In this document: positions 25,696 through 34,934 of the stretch, in pieces
How the letters are laid out: each line of letters opens with the position of its first letter
Position numbering within the stretch: the stretch's first letter is position 1
From: UBA1715 sp964346725
GTDB lineage: Bacteria; Bacteroidota; Bacteroidia; Bacteroidales; UBA1715
Reading direction: 5' to 3'
Assembly (NCBI GenBank): GCA_964346725.1
Contig: CAYFVM010000010.1
Coordinates: 4,013 to 68,012, forward strand
Length of the DNA stretch: 64,000 nucleotides
Translations under genes and position numbers: made by a program
The notes under the pieces: model-generated
What the model was told of the DNA's origin: nothing
The model's database searches: none
What the model saw: only the letters and a program-made list of their open reading frames with translations

Positions 25696-25820
25696 TAAAA
25701 TATTTGGATTCTATGGCTGTTTCAATAAGAAATTTTGTGAGATAATGTCGATTACCCGAAACTCACCATTTCTGCTGAAAATTAACGTATTCTCGTGTGC
25801 CGCCAACAAAACTGCGGAGG

Positions 25821-26249
25821 CTATCTATCCCACGTAAGTTTTTTCCCAAACCCGAGAGTGTTGTCGGTCATTTTTGCCGTAGAAATTTCTATTCGCCATA
25901 GTGTTTTGGGAGTAAGAGTGGCAAAAGGGAAGCGTTTTATGTAAAGTTTATTGGCTTTCTTTTCCATTTCTTCTTCGCAAAGAATCATGTTGCCGGTAAA
26001 TTGCAAGCCTTGTACTTTTGCAACGTTACTCGTTTCAAGAACTACACTGCCGGCCACCGTTTGGTTCTTTTGTGCTTCTTGCACATGGCGCGTGTCTTCG
26101 TGTGAGGTGAAAATAAATGATTGTGTTTCTTCGTCGAATACGTAAAACGCATTGAAACACCATGGCTGCGAGCCTTCGCAGGTTGCAATCGTTATTACGT
26201 GGTGCTCTTTAAGAAACGTTGTTATTTTTTGAGGAAATGTTTCTGCCAT
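25821..26249 (-). CDS. Pyridoxamine-phosphate-oxidase-fold protein, YhbP-like
   Basis: A 142-residue split-barrel flavin-binding-fold protein resembling the YhbP/UPF0306 group. Seen: an N-terminal helix, HHVITIATCEGSQPWCFNAFYVFD, FIFTSHEDTRHVQEAQKNQTVAGSVV, and a C-terminal RIEISTAKMTDN strand. Family members bind FMN, F420 or haem; the function of this group is unknown. Its ATG overlaps the TAA of thrH (TAATG), so the two are translationally coupled. Confidence 0.8.
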   Translation of the reverse strand: MAETFPQKITTFLKEHHVITIATCEGSQPWCFNAFYVFDEETQSFIFTSHEDTRHVQEAQKNQTVAGSVVLETSNVAKVQGLQFTGNMILCEEEMEKKANKLYIKRFPFATLTPKTLWRIEISTAKMTDNTLGFGKKLTWDR

Positions 26250-26857
26250 TAGTCTTGGTAAATATGTTGTTCTATCAAAGCCTTCAATTCATCATAGTTA
26301 CGAGCAACGGGAAGCTCCGGAAAATCATCAATCACGTTTTGTGGTGGGCAATAGAGTATGCCTACATCTGCTTTTTTCAGCATAGAAACGTCGTTGTATG
26401 AGTCCCCAAATGCAAGCACTTTGAAATTCATGCTCTGAAAGGCTTCCACCGTGCGACGTTTTGGGTCTGCTTGGCGCAATTTGTAGTTGGTAATGCGACC
26501 GTTGTTGTCTATCTCCAATGAGTGACATAAAATAAATGGGTCGTCTAACTGCGCCATGAGCGGTTTTGCAAATTCTACAAACGTGTCGGAAACAACCACA
26601 AAACGGCTCACTTCGCGTAACCATTTTGTAAACTCCAATGCACCTTCAAATGGGTGAATGGTGGAAATTACATGTTGTATGTCGTGAATCGTAAGTTTGT
26701 GTTCGTCAAGTATTTCGAGACGATATTTCATCAATATATCATAGTCTTGAATATCGCGCGTCGTTAATTTTAACGAATCAATACCGGTCTTTTTTGCGAC
26801 GTTTATCCAAACTTCGGGAACCCAAACGCCTTCTAAATCAGAGCATACAACCCACAT
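26249..26857 (-). CDS. thrH: ThrH: phosphoserine phosphatase / homoserine phosphotransferase
   Basis: A 202-residue HAD-superfamily enzyme that matches ThrH closely along its whole length: DLEGVWVPEVWINVAKKTGID at the N terminus (nucleophile Asp7, and Glu9 where most HAD enzymes have Asp), TTRDIQDYDILMKYRL, VSDTFVEFAKPLM and AFGDSYNDVSML. ThrH can dephosphorylate phosphoserine and pass the phosphate to homoserine, linking serine and threonine synthesis. The promoter is at 26874-26881. The YhbP-like gene follows with overlapping stop and start. Confidence 0.9.
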   Translation of the reverse strand: MWVVCSDLEGVWVPEVWINVAKKTGIDSLKLTTRDIQDYDILMKYRLEILDEHKLTIHDIQHVISTIHPFEGALEFTKWLREVSRFVVVSDTFVEFAKPLMAQLDDPFILCHSLEIDNNGRITNYKLRQADPKRRTVEAFQSMNFKVLAFGDSYNDVSMLKKADVGILYCPPQNVIDDFPELPVARNYDELKALIEQHIYQD

Positions 26858-26873
26858 ATCTGTAATTTTTTTG

Positions 26874-26881
26874 CAAAGATA
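26874..26881 (-). promoter_or_regulatory. -7 element for thrH
   Basis: Reverse strand reads TATCTTTG, an exact TAnnTTTG match, 16 bases before the ATG at 26857. Confidence 0.6.
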
Positions 26882-26928
26882 AGAAAAAAGTTGTGGTTTA
26901 TGAGTTTGCGTTATGAGTTATTGGTTGA

Positions 26929-26959
26929 GGCGAATTGCATTCGCCTTTGATTTTTTTTC
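26929..26959 (+). terminator. Rho-independent terminator-like hairpin upstream of coaD
   Basis: Stem GGCGAAT / ATTCGCC with loop TGC (26929-26945), followed by TTTGATTTTTTTTC. It points rightward although no rightward gene precedes it: thrH runs left and coaD starts at 26992. It could be an attenuator or the end of a short RNA. Confidence 0.65.
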
Positions 26960-26960
26960 G

Positions 26961-26968
26961 TATTATTG
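26961..26968 (+). promoter_or_regulatory. Candidate -7 element for coaD
   Basis: TATTATTG differs from TAnnTTTG at one base and lies 23 bases before the coaD ATG, directly after the hairpin. The same variant occurs before the hisG leader. Confidence 0.4.
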
Positions 26969-26991
26969 CGAATGTTTCATGAGGAAATGAT

Positions 26992-27462
26992 ATGAATCAA
27001 CAACGAAAAATAGCAGTGTTTGCAGGGAGTTTTGACCCATTTACCAACGGCCACAAAGCGGTGCTTGATAAGGCATTGCCATTATTCGATGAGGTAATCG
27101 TGGCTATTGGTCATAATGCTGAAAAACAAGGCTTTATGACGGTTGAGCAACGAATTGAGTATGTAAAAGCACTCTATGGAAAAAATCCTGCGGTGCGCGT
27201 TGCAAGTTACACCTCGCTCACCGTAGATTTTTGCAAACAGCAAGGTGCTCAGTATCTTATTCGCGGGCTACGCAATGCGAGCGATTTTCAGTACGAACAA
27301 CCAATAGCGCAAACCAACAAAGAAATAGCCGGAATAGAAACTGTTTTTTTTGTTACTCCTCCTGAGTTTTCGCACATTTCATCATCAATCGTGAGAGAAT
27401 TGTTGTCGTATGGCGCCGACGTTTCAAAATATGTTCCGTTAAAAATTACCAACAAGGCGTAA
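26992..27462 (+). CDS. coaD: Phosphopantetheine adenylyltransferase
   Basis: A 156-residue enzyme of coenzyme A synthesis that joins AMP from ATP to 4'-phosphopantetheine. The nucleotidyltransferase signature FAGSFDPFTNGHKAVLDKA includes TNGH (residues 18-21), with RGLRNASDFQYE in the middle and HISSSIVRELLSYG near the C terminus for ATP phosphate binding. The length is normal. It stands alone between divergent thrH and guaB, each with its own promoter. Confidence 0.95.
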   Translation: MNQQRKIAVFAGSFDPFTNGHKAVLDKALPLFDEVIVAIGHNAEKQGFMTVEQRIEYVKALYGKNPAVRVASYTSLTVDFCKQQGAQYLIRGLRNASDFQYEQPIAQTNKEIAGIETVFFVTPPEFSHISSSIVRELLSYGADVSKYVPLKITNKA

Positions 27463-27489
27463 TTTTTTTGAGATAAACGGAAATTTCTC

Positions 27490-27497
27490 TATTTTTG
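27490..27497 (+). promoter_or_regulatory. Promoter of guaB (-7, with -33 at 27467)
   Basis: TATTTTTG at 27490-27497 with TTTG at 27467-27470 and a 19-base spacer is the best full match to the Bacteroidetes promoter consensus in the window. The guaB ATG is 21 bases downstream. Confidence 0.7.
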
Positions 27498-27518
27498 CTC
27501 AAATAAAAAATCAAGACT

Positions 27519-28991
27519 ATGTCATATAAAACGGATCGAATTATTGGAGAAGGATTGACCTTCGACGATGTGTTGATTATACCTCGTTATTCAGAGGTGT
27601 TGCCATATCAAGTAAATATTTCAACAAAATTAACACGCAATATCTCTTTAAATTGTCCAATCGTTTCCGCAGCAATGGATACCATTACTGATTCTCGTTT
27701 GGCAATTGCACTTGCTCGTGAAGGGGGAATAGGAATTATCCATAAAAATATGACAGTTGAGCAACAAGTGTTGGAAGTGAAACGCGTAAAACGTTGTGAA
27801 AACGGTATGATTTACGATCCTATCACAATTGTGCCTTCAGCAACAGTTGCAGATGCTCTTAATTTGATGCGAGAATTTAAAATCGGTGGAATTCCGGTAA
27901 TTGGCGAAGGACGTAAGCTTGTGGGAATTGTTACAAACCGTGATTTGCGTTTTATTTCAAACCAAAAGAAATTGATTTCTGAAGTAATGACTAGCGAGAA
28001 CTTGGTAACTATTCGCCAAGGCGACGATGTGTCAAAAGCAGCAGAAATTTTACAAGCAAACAAAATTGAAAAACTTCCTGTAGTTGATGATAAAGGCTTG
28101 TTGGTAGGTTTATTGACATACAAAGATATTTTTAAAGCAATCGACAATCCACATGCGTGCAAGGACGACAAAGGAAGATTACGCGTAGGTGCTACTATTG
28201 GCGTTACGTCTAATACATTCGAACGCTTGGATGCGTTGGTACAAGCCGAGGTTGATGTTGTTGTAATTGATACAGCTCATGGTCACTCAAAAGGAGTGAT
28301 TGACACAGTACGCAAAGCAAAACAAATGTATCCTCAAATAGATTTTATTGCCGGAAACATAGCAACAGCCGAAGCAGCAAAGGCATTAGTAGAAGCCGGT
28401 GCCGATGCAGTAAAAGTTGGTATAGGTCCTGGTTCTATTTGTACAACTCGTATCATTGCCGGTATTGGCGTGCCTCAGTTGTCAGCGGTATTTGATGTGG
28501 CCGAAGCATTGCAAGGCACAGGAGTTCCAATCATTGCCGATGGTGGTATTCGTTATTCAGGTGATATTGTAAAAGCATTAGCAGCCGGAGCAAGTTCGGT
28601 AATGTTAGGCTCTTTGTTCGCAGGTTTGGAAGAATCTCCCGGCGAAACAATCATTTTCCAAGGTCGTAAGTTCAAAGCATATCGTGGTATGGGTTCTTTG
28701 GAAGCAATGCAGCAAGGTTCGAAAGACCGTTATTTCCAAGACAAGGAAACCGATGCTAAGAAACTCGTTCCTGAAGGTATTGTAGCTCGCGTTCCTTATC
28801 GTGGTACATTGGCCGAAGAAGTATATCAACTTATGGGCGGTCTTCGTTCAGGTATGGGATACTGCGGTGCTTCTACCATTGATGAATTACATCGTGTTAA
28901 GTTTGTGAAAATCACGAATGCTGGTTACACCGAGAGTCATCCACATGATGTAACAATTACTCGCGAAGCGCCAAACTATAGTCGTGAATAG
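27519..28991 (+). CDS. guaB: IMP dehydrogenase
   Basis: A 490-residue enzyme oxidising IMP to XMP with NAD+, the committed step to guanine nucleotides. Two CBS domains (about residues 95-210) sit inside the TIM barrel. The catalytic Cys is in GIGPGSICTTRI near residue 308, and the flap YRGMGSLEAM and the downstream GSKDRYFQ stretch are intact. It starts a rightward run followed by three periplasmic folding genes; the next start is four bases after the guaB stop. Confidence 0.97.
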   Translation: MSYKTDRIIGEGLTFDDVLIIPRYSEVLPYQVNISTKLTRNISLNCPIVSAAMDTITDSRLAIALAREGGIGIIHKNMTVEQQVLEVKRVKRCENGMIYDPITIVPSATVADALNLMREFKIGGIPVIGEGRKLVGIVTNRDLRFISNQKKLISEVMTSENLVTIRQGDDVSKAAEILQANKIEKLPVVDDKGLLVGLLTYKDIFKAIDNPHACKDDKGRLRVGATIGVTSNTFERLDALVQAEVDVVVIDTAHGHSKGVIDTVRKAKQMYPQIDFIAGNIATAEAAKALVEAGADAVKVGIGPGSICTTRIIAGIGVPQLSAVFDVAEALQGTGVPIIADGGIRYSGDIVKALAAGASSVMLGSLFAGLEESPGETIIFQGRKFKAYRGMGSLEAMQQGSKDRYFQDKETDAKKLVPEGIVARVPYRGTLAEEVYQLMGGLRSGMGYCGASTIDELHRVKFVKITNAGYTESHPHDVTITREAPNYSRE

Positions 28992-28995
28992 AGAT

Positions 28996-31065
28996 ATGAA
29001 GAAACGGCCATTTGTATTACTGGTATTTCTTTTTGTTTCTTTCCTTTCATTTTCACAAGAAAGACTTCAAATTCCTGACTCTTTGATAAAGTCAACGCTT
29101 CTTCGCGTTGATTCTACTGAATTTTCCGTGGGCGATTTTATATGGTTTTACACCAAATATAATGCTCTCGGAAATACCGATACAATGACGCTCAATGCGT
29201 ACGTAGACAAGTTTGTGGAATATAAATTAAAAGTAGCCGAAGCTGAACATATGCAGCTTGATACAACGACGGCTTTTAGGGAAGAGTTTTTCAAATATTT
29301 CAAAATGACCGCGCATGATAAGATGTATGCTGGCTCTGAAAAAATGCGCGAAAATATGGTCAAAAAGGAATATGACCGATTGCATTGGGATTACGAAGTG
29401 GCTCATATTTTTATAAAATCAAATGTCAATGATTCGCCAAAAGACACTTTGGCTGCATGGAACAAGATGCGAAAAGTAAAAGAAAAGCTACGTAGTGGCA
29501 TTTCGTTCCAGGAATGTGTTTATGCCTATTCCGACGATAATTTAAGCAAGCAATTCAACGGAAATGTTGGATACATAACCGCAATGGTTTCACCCTATGA
29601 GTATGAGGAAGCTTTATATAATGCCAAAGTTGGCGAGACGGTCACTGTTCGCACCGAAGAAGGTTGGTATTTTTTGAAAGTGCTCGGAAAGCGTGCTACC
29701 AAAGGTGCGGTAGATGCGGCAATTATTTTAATTTACCCCGAAACAAACGATACAATTGGTTGGAACAAGGCAAAAGCAACAATCGACAGCGTATATCAGC
29801 AATTGCAGGCAGGCGTTCCTTTCGATACCTTGAGTAATCGCTATAATCTGAACGAAAACTTGCGGCAAAACAAAGGCGTGCTTGGGCTTATTGATAACGG
29901 AATGCCGTATAGCCGTGAAATCAAGGAAACGCTTTTTGCAATGCAAACCGATGGAGAATATTCCAAACCAATGCTTTTGCCGTATGGCTATGCTATAGTG
30001 CAACGCTTGTATTTGATGGAGTTACCGGGTTTTGAAGCATATCGCAATGGATACGCAAAACGCATAAAAAACGATCCGAGTCGTAGTTCGGTTGTCAATA
30101 AATACTACGAGAATAAAATGAAAAAATCGCTCGGATTTACAGAAAATCGTGATGAATTAGAGCGTTGCATGCAATATGTTGATCCTGCAATTTTGTTAGG
30201 AAAATGGACCGCTCCAAAGTTTGAGGAAGATGTGACGTTGTTTCAGATTTCAGGTAAAAACTATGAACGAAATGATTTTTTTAGTTACTTGCAAGCCATT
30301 CAAACAAATCGTTTACGCGATGTGTACAACAAAGACATGGTGGTGCGTATTCGCTACAACGACTATGTGCTACGCAAACTTGAACTTGCTGCAATGCAAG
30401 ATTTACAAAAAAACGACAAAGATTTTCAATATACCATGCAAGAATATCATGATGGTATGATTGTGTATGAGTTAGTGAAACGAGAAGTGATACATGAGGC
30501 GGAGCAAGATTCGGTTGGAATGCGTTTCTTCTTCAGTCAAAATAAAGAAAAGTATATGTCGCCACAACGTGAAGAGTCTGTTGTTTTCACTATCAATAAT
30601 TTGAAGGCGTATGCCAAAGTACAAAAATTGCTAAGCAAACAGGCTCTATGGTATGGAAATAGAGAAGTGAAGTTGAACGATTCTGATAAAATAGCGTATT
30701 ACGAATCGCTTGGTTCGCCGCAGTTGTATGTTTTGAACACTATCAATGCAAAATATGCCAATGGTATTGATGTTGACAAAAAAGAACCATTGCGTAAACC
30801 CGAAGATGTAGTAGAGACAAACTGTTCCGGACGATATATGAATCAATGCGCTATGCCCGATAAAATTATGTATTTGGAAAAAGAAGTGCATGTGAAATAT
30901 TATGACTTAGAAAGTCGTCAGCAAACAATAGAAGAAGCAAAATCGCAGTTATTATTAGATTATCAAAAAGAAATAGAACGATTGTGGTTGAATTCGTTGC
31001 AAAAACGACATACGATAGAGAAAAATTCTGCAGTCGTTGAACAACTGAAATCGTATATGTTATGA
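28996..31065 (+). CDS. Periplasmic parvulin-type peptidyl-prolyl isomerase
   Basis: A 689-residue exported protein (signal MKKRPFVLLVFLFVSFLSFS). A parvulin-like domain spans about residues 125-235: VAHIFIKSNV, FQECVYAYSDDNLSKQFNGNVGYI and GWYFLKVLGKR, and a second degenerate parvulin-like segment follows (LIYPETNDTIGWNKAKATI...NKGVLGLIDNGM). It probably assists folding of outer-membrane proteins. ATG 28996 is chosen over an in-frame start four codons earlier that overlaps guaB. The ATG of the next gene overlaps its stop by four bases (ATGA). The guaB-PPIase-lipoprotein-SurA order is one I recall from Bacteroides. Confidence 0.85.
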   Translation: MKKRPFVLLVFLFVSFLSFSQERLQIPDSLIKSTLLRVDSTEFSVGDFIWFYTKYNALGNTDTMTLNAYVDKFVEYKLKVAEAEHMQLDTTTAFREEFFKYFKMTAHDKMYAGSEKMRENMVKKEYDRLHWDYEVAHIFIKSNVNDSPKDTLAAWNKMRKVKEKLRSGISFQECVYAYSDDNLSKQFNGNVGYITAMVSPYEYEEALYNAKVGETVTVRTEEGWYFLKVLGKRATKGAVDAAIILIYPETNDTIGWNKAKATIDSVYQQLQAGVPFDTLSNRYNLNENLRQNKGVLGLIDNGMPYSREIKETLFAMQTDGEYSKPMLLPYGYAIVQRLYLMELPGFEAYRNGYAKRIKNDPSRSSVVNKYYENKMKKSLGFTENRDELERCMQYVDPAILLGKWTAPKFEEDVTLFQISGKNYERNDFFSYLQAIQTNRLRDVYNKDMVVRIRYNDYVLRKLELAAMQDLQKNDKDFQYTMQEYHDGMIVYELVKREVIHEAEQDSVGMRFFFSQNKEKYMSPQREESVVFTINNLKAYAKVQKLLSKQALWYGNREVKLNDSDKIAYYESLGSPQLYVLNTINAKYANGIDVDKKEPLRKPEDVVETNCSGRYMNQCAMPDKIMYLEKEVHVKYYDLESRQQTIEEAKSQLLLDYQKEIERLWLNSLQKRHTIEKNSAVVEQLKSYML

Positions 31066-31904
31066 AATATGTGAATGTATATACGTTCTTTATGCTTGTT
31101 GTTTTTGCGGTTTCGTGTAAACAAACTGAACAAGGAACTCGTGATGTTATAGCAAAAACTAAAACCCACGTTTTGTATAAAGACGAAGTGATGTCGGCTA
31201 TGCCGCTTTCATTGTCAGCAGAAGACAGTGTGACGTTTGTAAAAAATTTTGTGGACGATTGGTTGCATTTTACCTTATTGTATGAAAAAGCTGACGATAA
31301 TATTCCTGATGACGACAGCGTCTTGCAAAATCAAGTAAAACGTTTTCGCGAAGAGCTGTACATAAACACGTACGAACAAATATTTCTTATGCAAAAACTT
31401 GATACGCTGATTCCTCAAAAAGAAATAGATGATTATTACGCAAAACATAGAGATGAATTTATATTATCGTCACCAATCGTAAAACCAATAATGATAGTGT
31501 TTCCAGTAGAAAAACAAGAAGATATTAAAGTTGTTGAAGATTTGTTTTTTTCAAAAAAAGACGATGCGTTGGATGAATTGAAAAATTACTGTTTTATGCA
31601 TTGCCAAAAATTTTCATTCGCCAATACATGGGTCGATTTAGATGCAATGAAACAAGAATTACCTTTTGATGTACGCAATGAGGCATATACAAGAAGAGGT
31701 GCGAAATTAGAAGATTCTTCAAAAGTGTATTTTGTGAGAATTGAAGAATCGTTGAGTGCAGGAAACCCTATGCCAGTAGAATTGGTTCATGATAAAATTG
31801 CAAAGGTTATATTGCAATCTCGAAAAGTTGAATTGTTGAAAACCATGCGAAACAAAATATATCAAGATGCTTCGCATAAAGGACAATTTGAAGTGTATTA
31901 TTAA
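31062..31904 (+). CDS. SurA-like periplasmic lipoprotein without clear parvulin domain
   Basis: A 280-residue protein with a lipoprotein-type signal (VVFAVSC, Cys at residue 19). A helical N-terminal chaperone-like part follows: TLIPQKEIDDYYAKHRDEF is typical of SurA/PpiD-type proteins just before the isomerase domain. The segment where a parvulin domain should be is short and lacks the usual GG/G motifs, so it is probably a chaperone only. It lies between two isomerase genes and overlaps the first by four bases, suggesting the three work together on outer-membrane protein assembly. Confidence 0.75.
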   Translation: MKYVNVYTFFMLVVFAVSCKQTEQGTRDVIAKTKTHVLYKDEVMSAMPLSLSAEDSVTFVKNFVDDWLHFTLLYEKADDNIPDDDSVLQNQVKRFREELYINTYEQIFLMQKLDTLIPQKEIDDYYAKHRDEFILSSPIVKPIMIVFPVEKQEDIKVVEDLFFSKKDDALDELKNYCFMHCQKFSFANTWVDLDAMKQELPFDVRNEAYTRRGAKLEDSSKVYFVRIEESLSAGNPMPVELVHDKIAKVILQSRKVELLKTMRNKIYQDASHKGQFEVYY

Positions 31905-31914
31905 AACTACAACT

Positions 31915-33234
31915 ATGAATTACAAGAAATTACTGCTATTTGGTGCATTTTTCATTTTTGCATCATATTCATATTCTCAAGTGTTAGACCAAATCATTGT
32001 TGTGGTTGGCGATGATATGATAAAACAGTCCGATGTTGACAATCAGCAATTACTTATGCTCCAACAAGGAGAAAAGTCTGAAAAATGCGACATTTTTAAG
32101 GAAATGGTAATGCAAAAATTGTTGGTAGACCAATCTAAAATAGATAGTTTGGAGGTAACGGATGCAGAGATAAATACAGAGATAGACAGAAGAATTAAAG
32201 CAATTTCGGGAACAAAAGACGGTTTGGCGCAATTGGAAACTTTTTATGGCAAAACTGAACTTGAAATTCGCACCGATTGGAAGCCTGTAATCAAAGATCA
32301 ACTATTGGCACAAAAGGTTCAAAATACCATAATTGGAGAAGTTGAAGTTTCTCCAAACGATGTGCGTCTATACTACATGAGCCATCAAGATAGTATGCCA
32401 AAAATTCCTACTCGCTATGAGTTTGCACAAATTGTGATTAGACCTCAAGTGACTGTCGAAGAAGACAAGGCGTTGCGTAAAAAAGCTGAGGAAATTCGTC
32501 AACGTGCCATCAATGGTGAGAATTTTTCAAAACTCGCAGTACTGTACAGTGACGACACCGAATCGGCAAAAATGGGTGGACTTTTGGGCGATTATCTTTC
32601 ACGCGCCGAGCTTGTGCCTGAATTTGCAGCCGTTGCGTTCCGTTTGAAAGAAGGTGAAATTTCACGTGTGGTAAAAACCGATTTCGGCTATCACGTTATT
32701 CAAATGGTTGAAATTAAAGGCGAAAAAGCCAAATTGAAACACATTTTGGTGAAACCACAAGTTACCGTGGCAGAAATGCAAGCCGCTTATACTAAAGCCG
32801 ATAGCGTTCGTAAAGCAATCTGCGATACGTTTAGTTTTGAAAAAGCTGCGCAAAAATATTCTATGGACGAAAAATCAAACAAAAATGGAGGTTTGTACAT
32901 GAATCCATACACTGGCACTCCAAAGTTTGAAGATGGAATGATTGAGCCAACAACCTGGTACACGCTCAAAAATATGAAACAGAACGAAATCTCTGAACCT
33001 ATTATGACATATGACGACAAAGGTGCGCAGGTGTACAAAATACTCAAAATGATTTCGAATGTGCCCGAACACAAAGCCTCGTTGGTCGATGATTACGCCG
33101 ATGTGAAAGAATTGGCTTTGCAAGCAAAAAAACAAACAGTATTGAACCAATGGATGCGCAACAAAAAGTCGCAAATCTTCATGTCAATCAAGAGCGATGA
33201 ATACAAACAATGCGATTTGCAATTTGAAGACTAA
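31915..33234 (+). CDS. surA: SurA-type peptidyl-prolyl isomerase
   Basis: A 439-residue periplasmic chaperone/isomerase. Signal peptide MNYKKLLLFGAFFIFASYSYS is followed directly by VLDQIIVVVGDDMIKQSDV, the standard SurA opening. A first parvulin domain lies at about 160-265 (FAQIVIRP, KLAVLYSDDTESAKMGGLLGDY, FGYHVIQMVEIKG) and a second at about 270-375 (LKHILVKP, FEKAAQKYSMDEKSNKNGGLYMNP). It folds beta-barrel proteins on the way to the Bam complex. ATG 31915 gives a proper signal peptide; the longer in-frame start overlaps the preceding gene. tcdA follows six bases after the stop. Confidence 0.9.
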   Translation: MNYKKLLLFGAFFIFASYSYSQVLDQIIVVVGDDMIKQSDVDNQQLLMLQQGEKSEKCDIFKEMVMQKLLVDQSKIDSLEVTDAEINTEIDRRIKAISGTKDGLAQLETFYGKTELEIRTDWKPVIKDQLLAQKVQNTIIGEVEVSPNDVRLYYMSHQDSMPKIPTRYEFAQIVIRPQVTVEEDKALRKKAEEIRQRAINGENFSKLAVLYSDDTESAKMGGLLGDYLSRAELVPEFAAVAFRLKEGEISRVVKTDFGYHVIQMVEIKGEKAKLKHILVKPQVTVAEMQAAYTKADSVRKAICDTFSFEKAAQKYSMDEKSNKNGGLYMNPYTGTPKFEDGMIEPTTWYTLKNMKQNEISEPIMTYDDKGAQVYKILKMISNVPEHKASLVDDYADVKELALQAKKQTVLNQWMRNKKSQIFMSIKSDEYKQCDLQFED

Positions 33235-33240
33235 CCGAAC

Positions 33241-33954
33241 ATGTCTGAACGGTTTCAGCGAATAGAATTAATGCTTGGCAAAGAAACGCTTGAACGTTTC
33301 GGTCGAGTAAAGATTATTCAATTCGGTGTAGGTGGCGTAGGCAGTTGGTGCCTTGAAAGTTTGGTTCGTAGCGGTTTTCAGCACATTACCATAGTCGATT
33401 TTGATGATATAGTAGAGTCGAACATTAACCGCCAACTTCCGGCAACAACCAAAACCATAGGACAGAAAAAAGCAGAAGTGCTGGCACAACGCATGTGCGA
33501 AATTAATTCCGATGTGGAAATTACAGTGCGCAGCGAAATGTATTCGCCCGACAATGCTCACACGTTCCCGCTTGCCGAATACGATGTCATAATAGATTGC
33601 ATTGACACAATGCAGTGTAAAATGCACCTAATTCGTGAGGCCACCAAAACCGATGCGTTCTTCATTTCGTCAATGGGTGCGGCACTCAAAATGGACGTGC
33701 AACAAATCCGTGTCGATGAGTTTTGGGACGTGCAGTATGATTTATTTGCCCGCAGTTTACGTAAAAATATGCGCAAAGGCGAATTGCCTTCAAAACCCTT
33801 TCCCTGTGTGTATAGCTGCGAACAGATTGAGCATGAGTCCGTGTTGATGGAAGTTGATGGTGTAAAGAAACGAGTAAATGGCTCGCTTGCCCACGTAACC
33901 GCAGCATTCGGCTTTACCATAGCCGGAGAAGTATGCAAACATTTCGTAAAATAA
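33241..33954 (+). CDS. tcdA: tRNA threonylcarbamoyladenosine dehydratase (TcdA/CsdL)
   Basis: A 237-residue E1-like ThiF-family enzyme. The ATP-binding loop FGVGGVGSWCLESLVRSG is near residue 28, followed by DFDDIVESNINRQLPA (E1 Arg and Asp residues) and DCIDTMQCKMHL. TcdA cyclises N6-threonylcarbamoyladenosine in tRNAs to the ct6A form. Length and motifs suit TcdA better than ThiF or MoeB: there is no rhodanese domain and no thiamin or molybdopterin genes nearby. It follows surA at six bases. Confidence 0.87.
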   Translation: MSERFQRIELMLGKETLERFGRVKIIQFGVGGVGSWCLESLVRSGFQHITIVDFDDIVESNINRQLPATTKTIGQKKAEVLAQRMCEINSDVEITVRSEMYSPDNAHTFPLAEYDVIIDCIDTMQCKMHLIREATKTDAFFISSMGAALKMDVQQIRVDEFWDVQYDLFARSLRKNMRKGELPSKPFPCVYSCEQIEHESVLMEVDGVKKRVNGSLAHVTAAFGFTIAGEVCKHFVK

Positions 33955-34004
33955 CATACAAATAGCCCGTTGGACATTTTTTTCATTGCACTGTGTTTTA
34001 TTAC

Positions 34005-34012
34005 TATATTTG
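34005..34012 (+). promoter_or_regulatory. -7 element for frameshifted lipoprotein gene
   Basis: TATATTTG matches TAnnTTTG, 17 bases before the ATG at 34030, supporting that start over an in-frame one at 33970. Confidence 0.55.
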
Positions 34013-34029
34013 TGAAAATAACAAAAACA

Positions 34030-34865
34030 ATGAAAAAGAGAACCCTATTGATACTATTGATGTTTTTGTTGGTTTGCAATAGTTGTAATACACTAAAAAC
34101 AGGCGTAGAATTGAATACTACAATTAAAAATCCTGTGAAAATCCAGAAACTTTATGAGGTATTTGGCATTGCAGACGGAACGTACGATGTGGAATTGAAA
34201 TACGATATTGACTATCCTGTTGATTCCAGTATCGTTGCAGTCTCAATATGCTCGTGGCTTGATTCTGTTTTTTTGTAAATACGCCAATTCAAATACAAAA
34301 GAATGTCGTTGAAGATTCTTTTCATAATGGTTTTCGTGTTTTTATGGATAGTATAACGGAAGAACTCAAGGACACACTATCAAGCCAAAAGTTTGAAAAT
34401 AATGTTTCTTATAAAAAGGTATATGAAGATAATGAGATAGTAACATACAAAAAAAGTATAACGGTTTATGAAGGAGGTGCTTATCCGTCTTCACTTTCCG
34501 GTGGAGAGAGTTTTTCAAAAAATACAGGAACACTACTTGGAATGAATATGTTAAATTCAAACAAAGAGAATGAAATTATAGAACGTATTAAGGTTGGTCT
34601 TATGAATTCTTTTGAAGTGAAAACTTGTGCAGAATTGCTCGATTATATAACAGTAAACTTCTATAATGGAGATTGTGATTGGACAATACCATTACCCGAG
34701 AGTGGGGCATATATTATAGGTGACACAATCGTTTTTGAATATGGGAATTATGAAATCACATCGCATGTTGGTGGGGCTCCTGTGGTTAAATTTGCGTTAC
34801 AAGATTTCAATGATTGCCTTTCTGATGAGATACAAAAATTATTAAAAAGAAGAGATAGTAAGTGA
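34030..34865 (+). pseudogene. DUF3298/RsiV-like lipoprotein gene with poly-T frameshift
   Basis: From ATG 34030 the frame encodes a lipoprotein signal (MKKRTLLILLMFLLVCNSC) and about 60 more residues. It then meets T7 at 34268-34274 and stops at TAA 34276. One extra T, or a -1 shift on T-TTT-TTG, continues the reading: VNTPIQIQKNVVEDSF, then ITVYEGGAYPSSLSGGESF and an even C-terminal domain to TGA at 34863-34865. The GGA motif followed by a TGTLLGM stretch recalls the DUF3298 (PdaC/RsiV) domain that often follows a DUF4163 region. The gene could be decayed, miscalled in the homopolymer, or expressed by slippage. Family assignment is tentative; the continuity across the T run is clear. Confidence 0.65.
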
Positions 34866-34922
34866 GCGTATTTGCGTTTCAGTAAATTAATGTGCTTGTT
34901 ACTTTTTGAACGCAAAATTTTT

Positions 34923-34930
34923 TACCTTTG
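34923..34930 (+). promoter_or_regulatory. -7 element for ruvX
   Basis: TACCTTTG matches TAnnTTTG and ends four bases before the ATG at 34935, implying a leaderless mRNA. It rules out the in-frame start at 34872. Confidence 0.65.
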
Positions 34931-34934
34931 CCAC

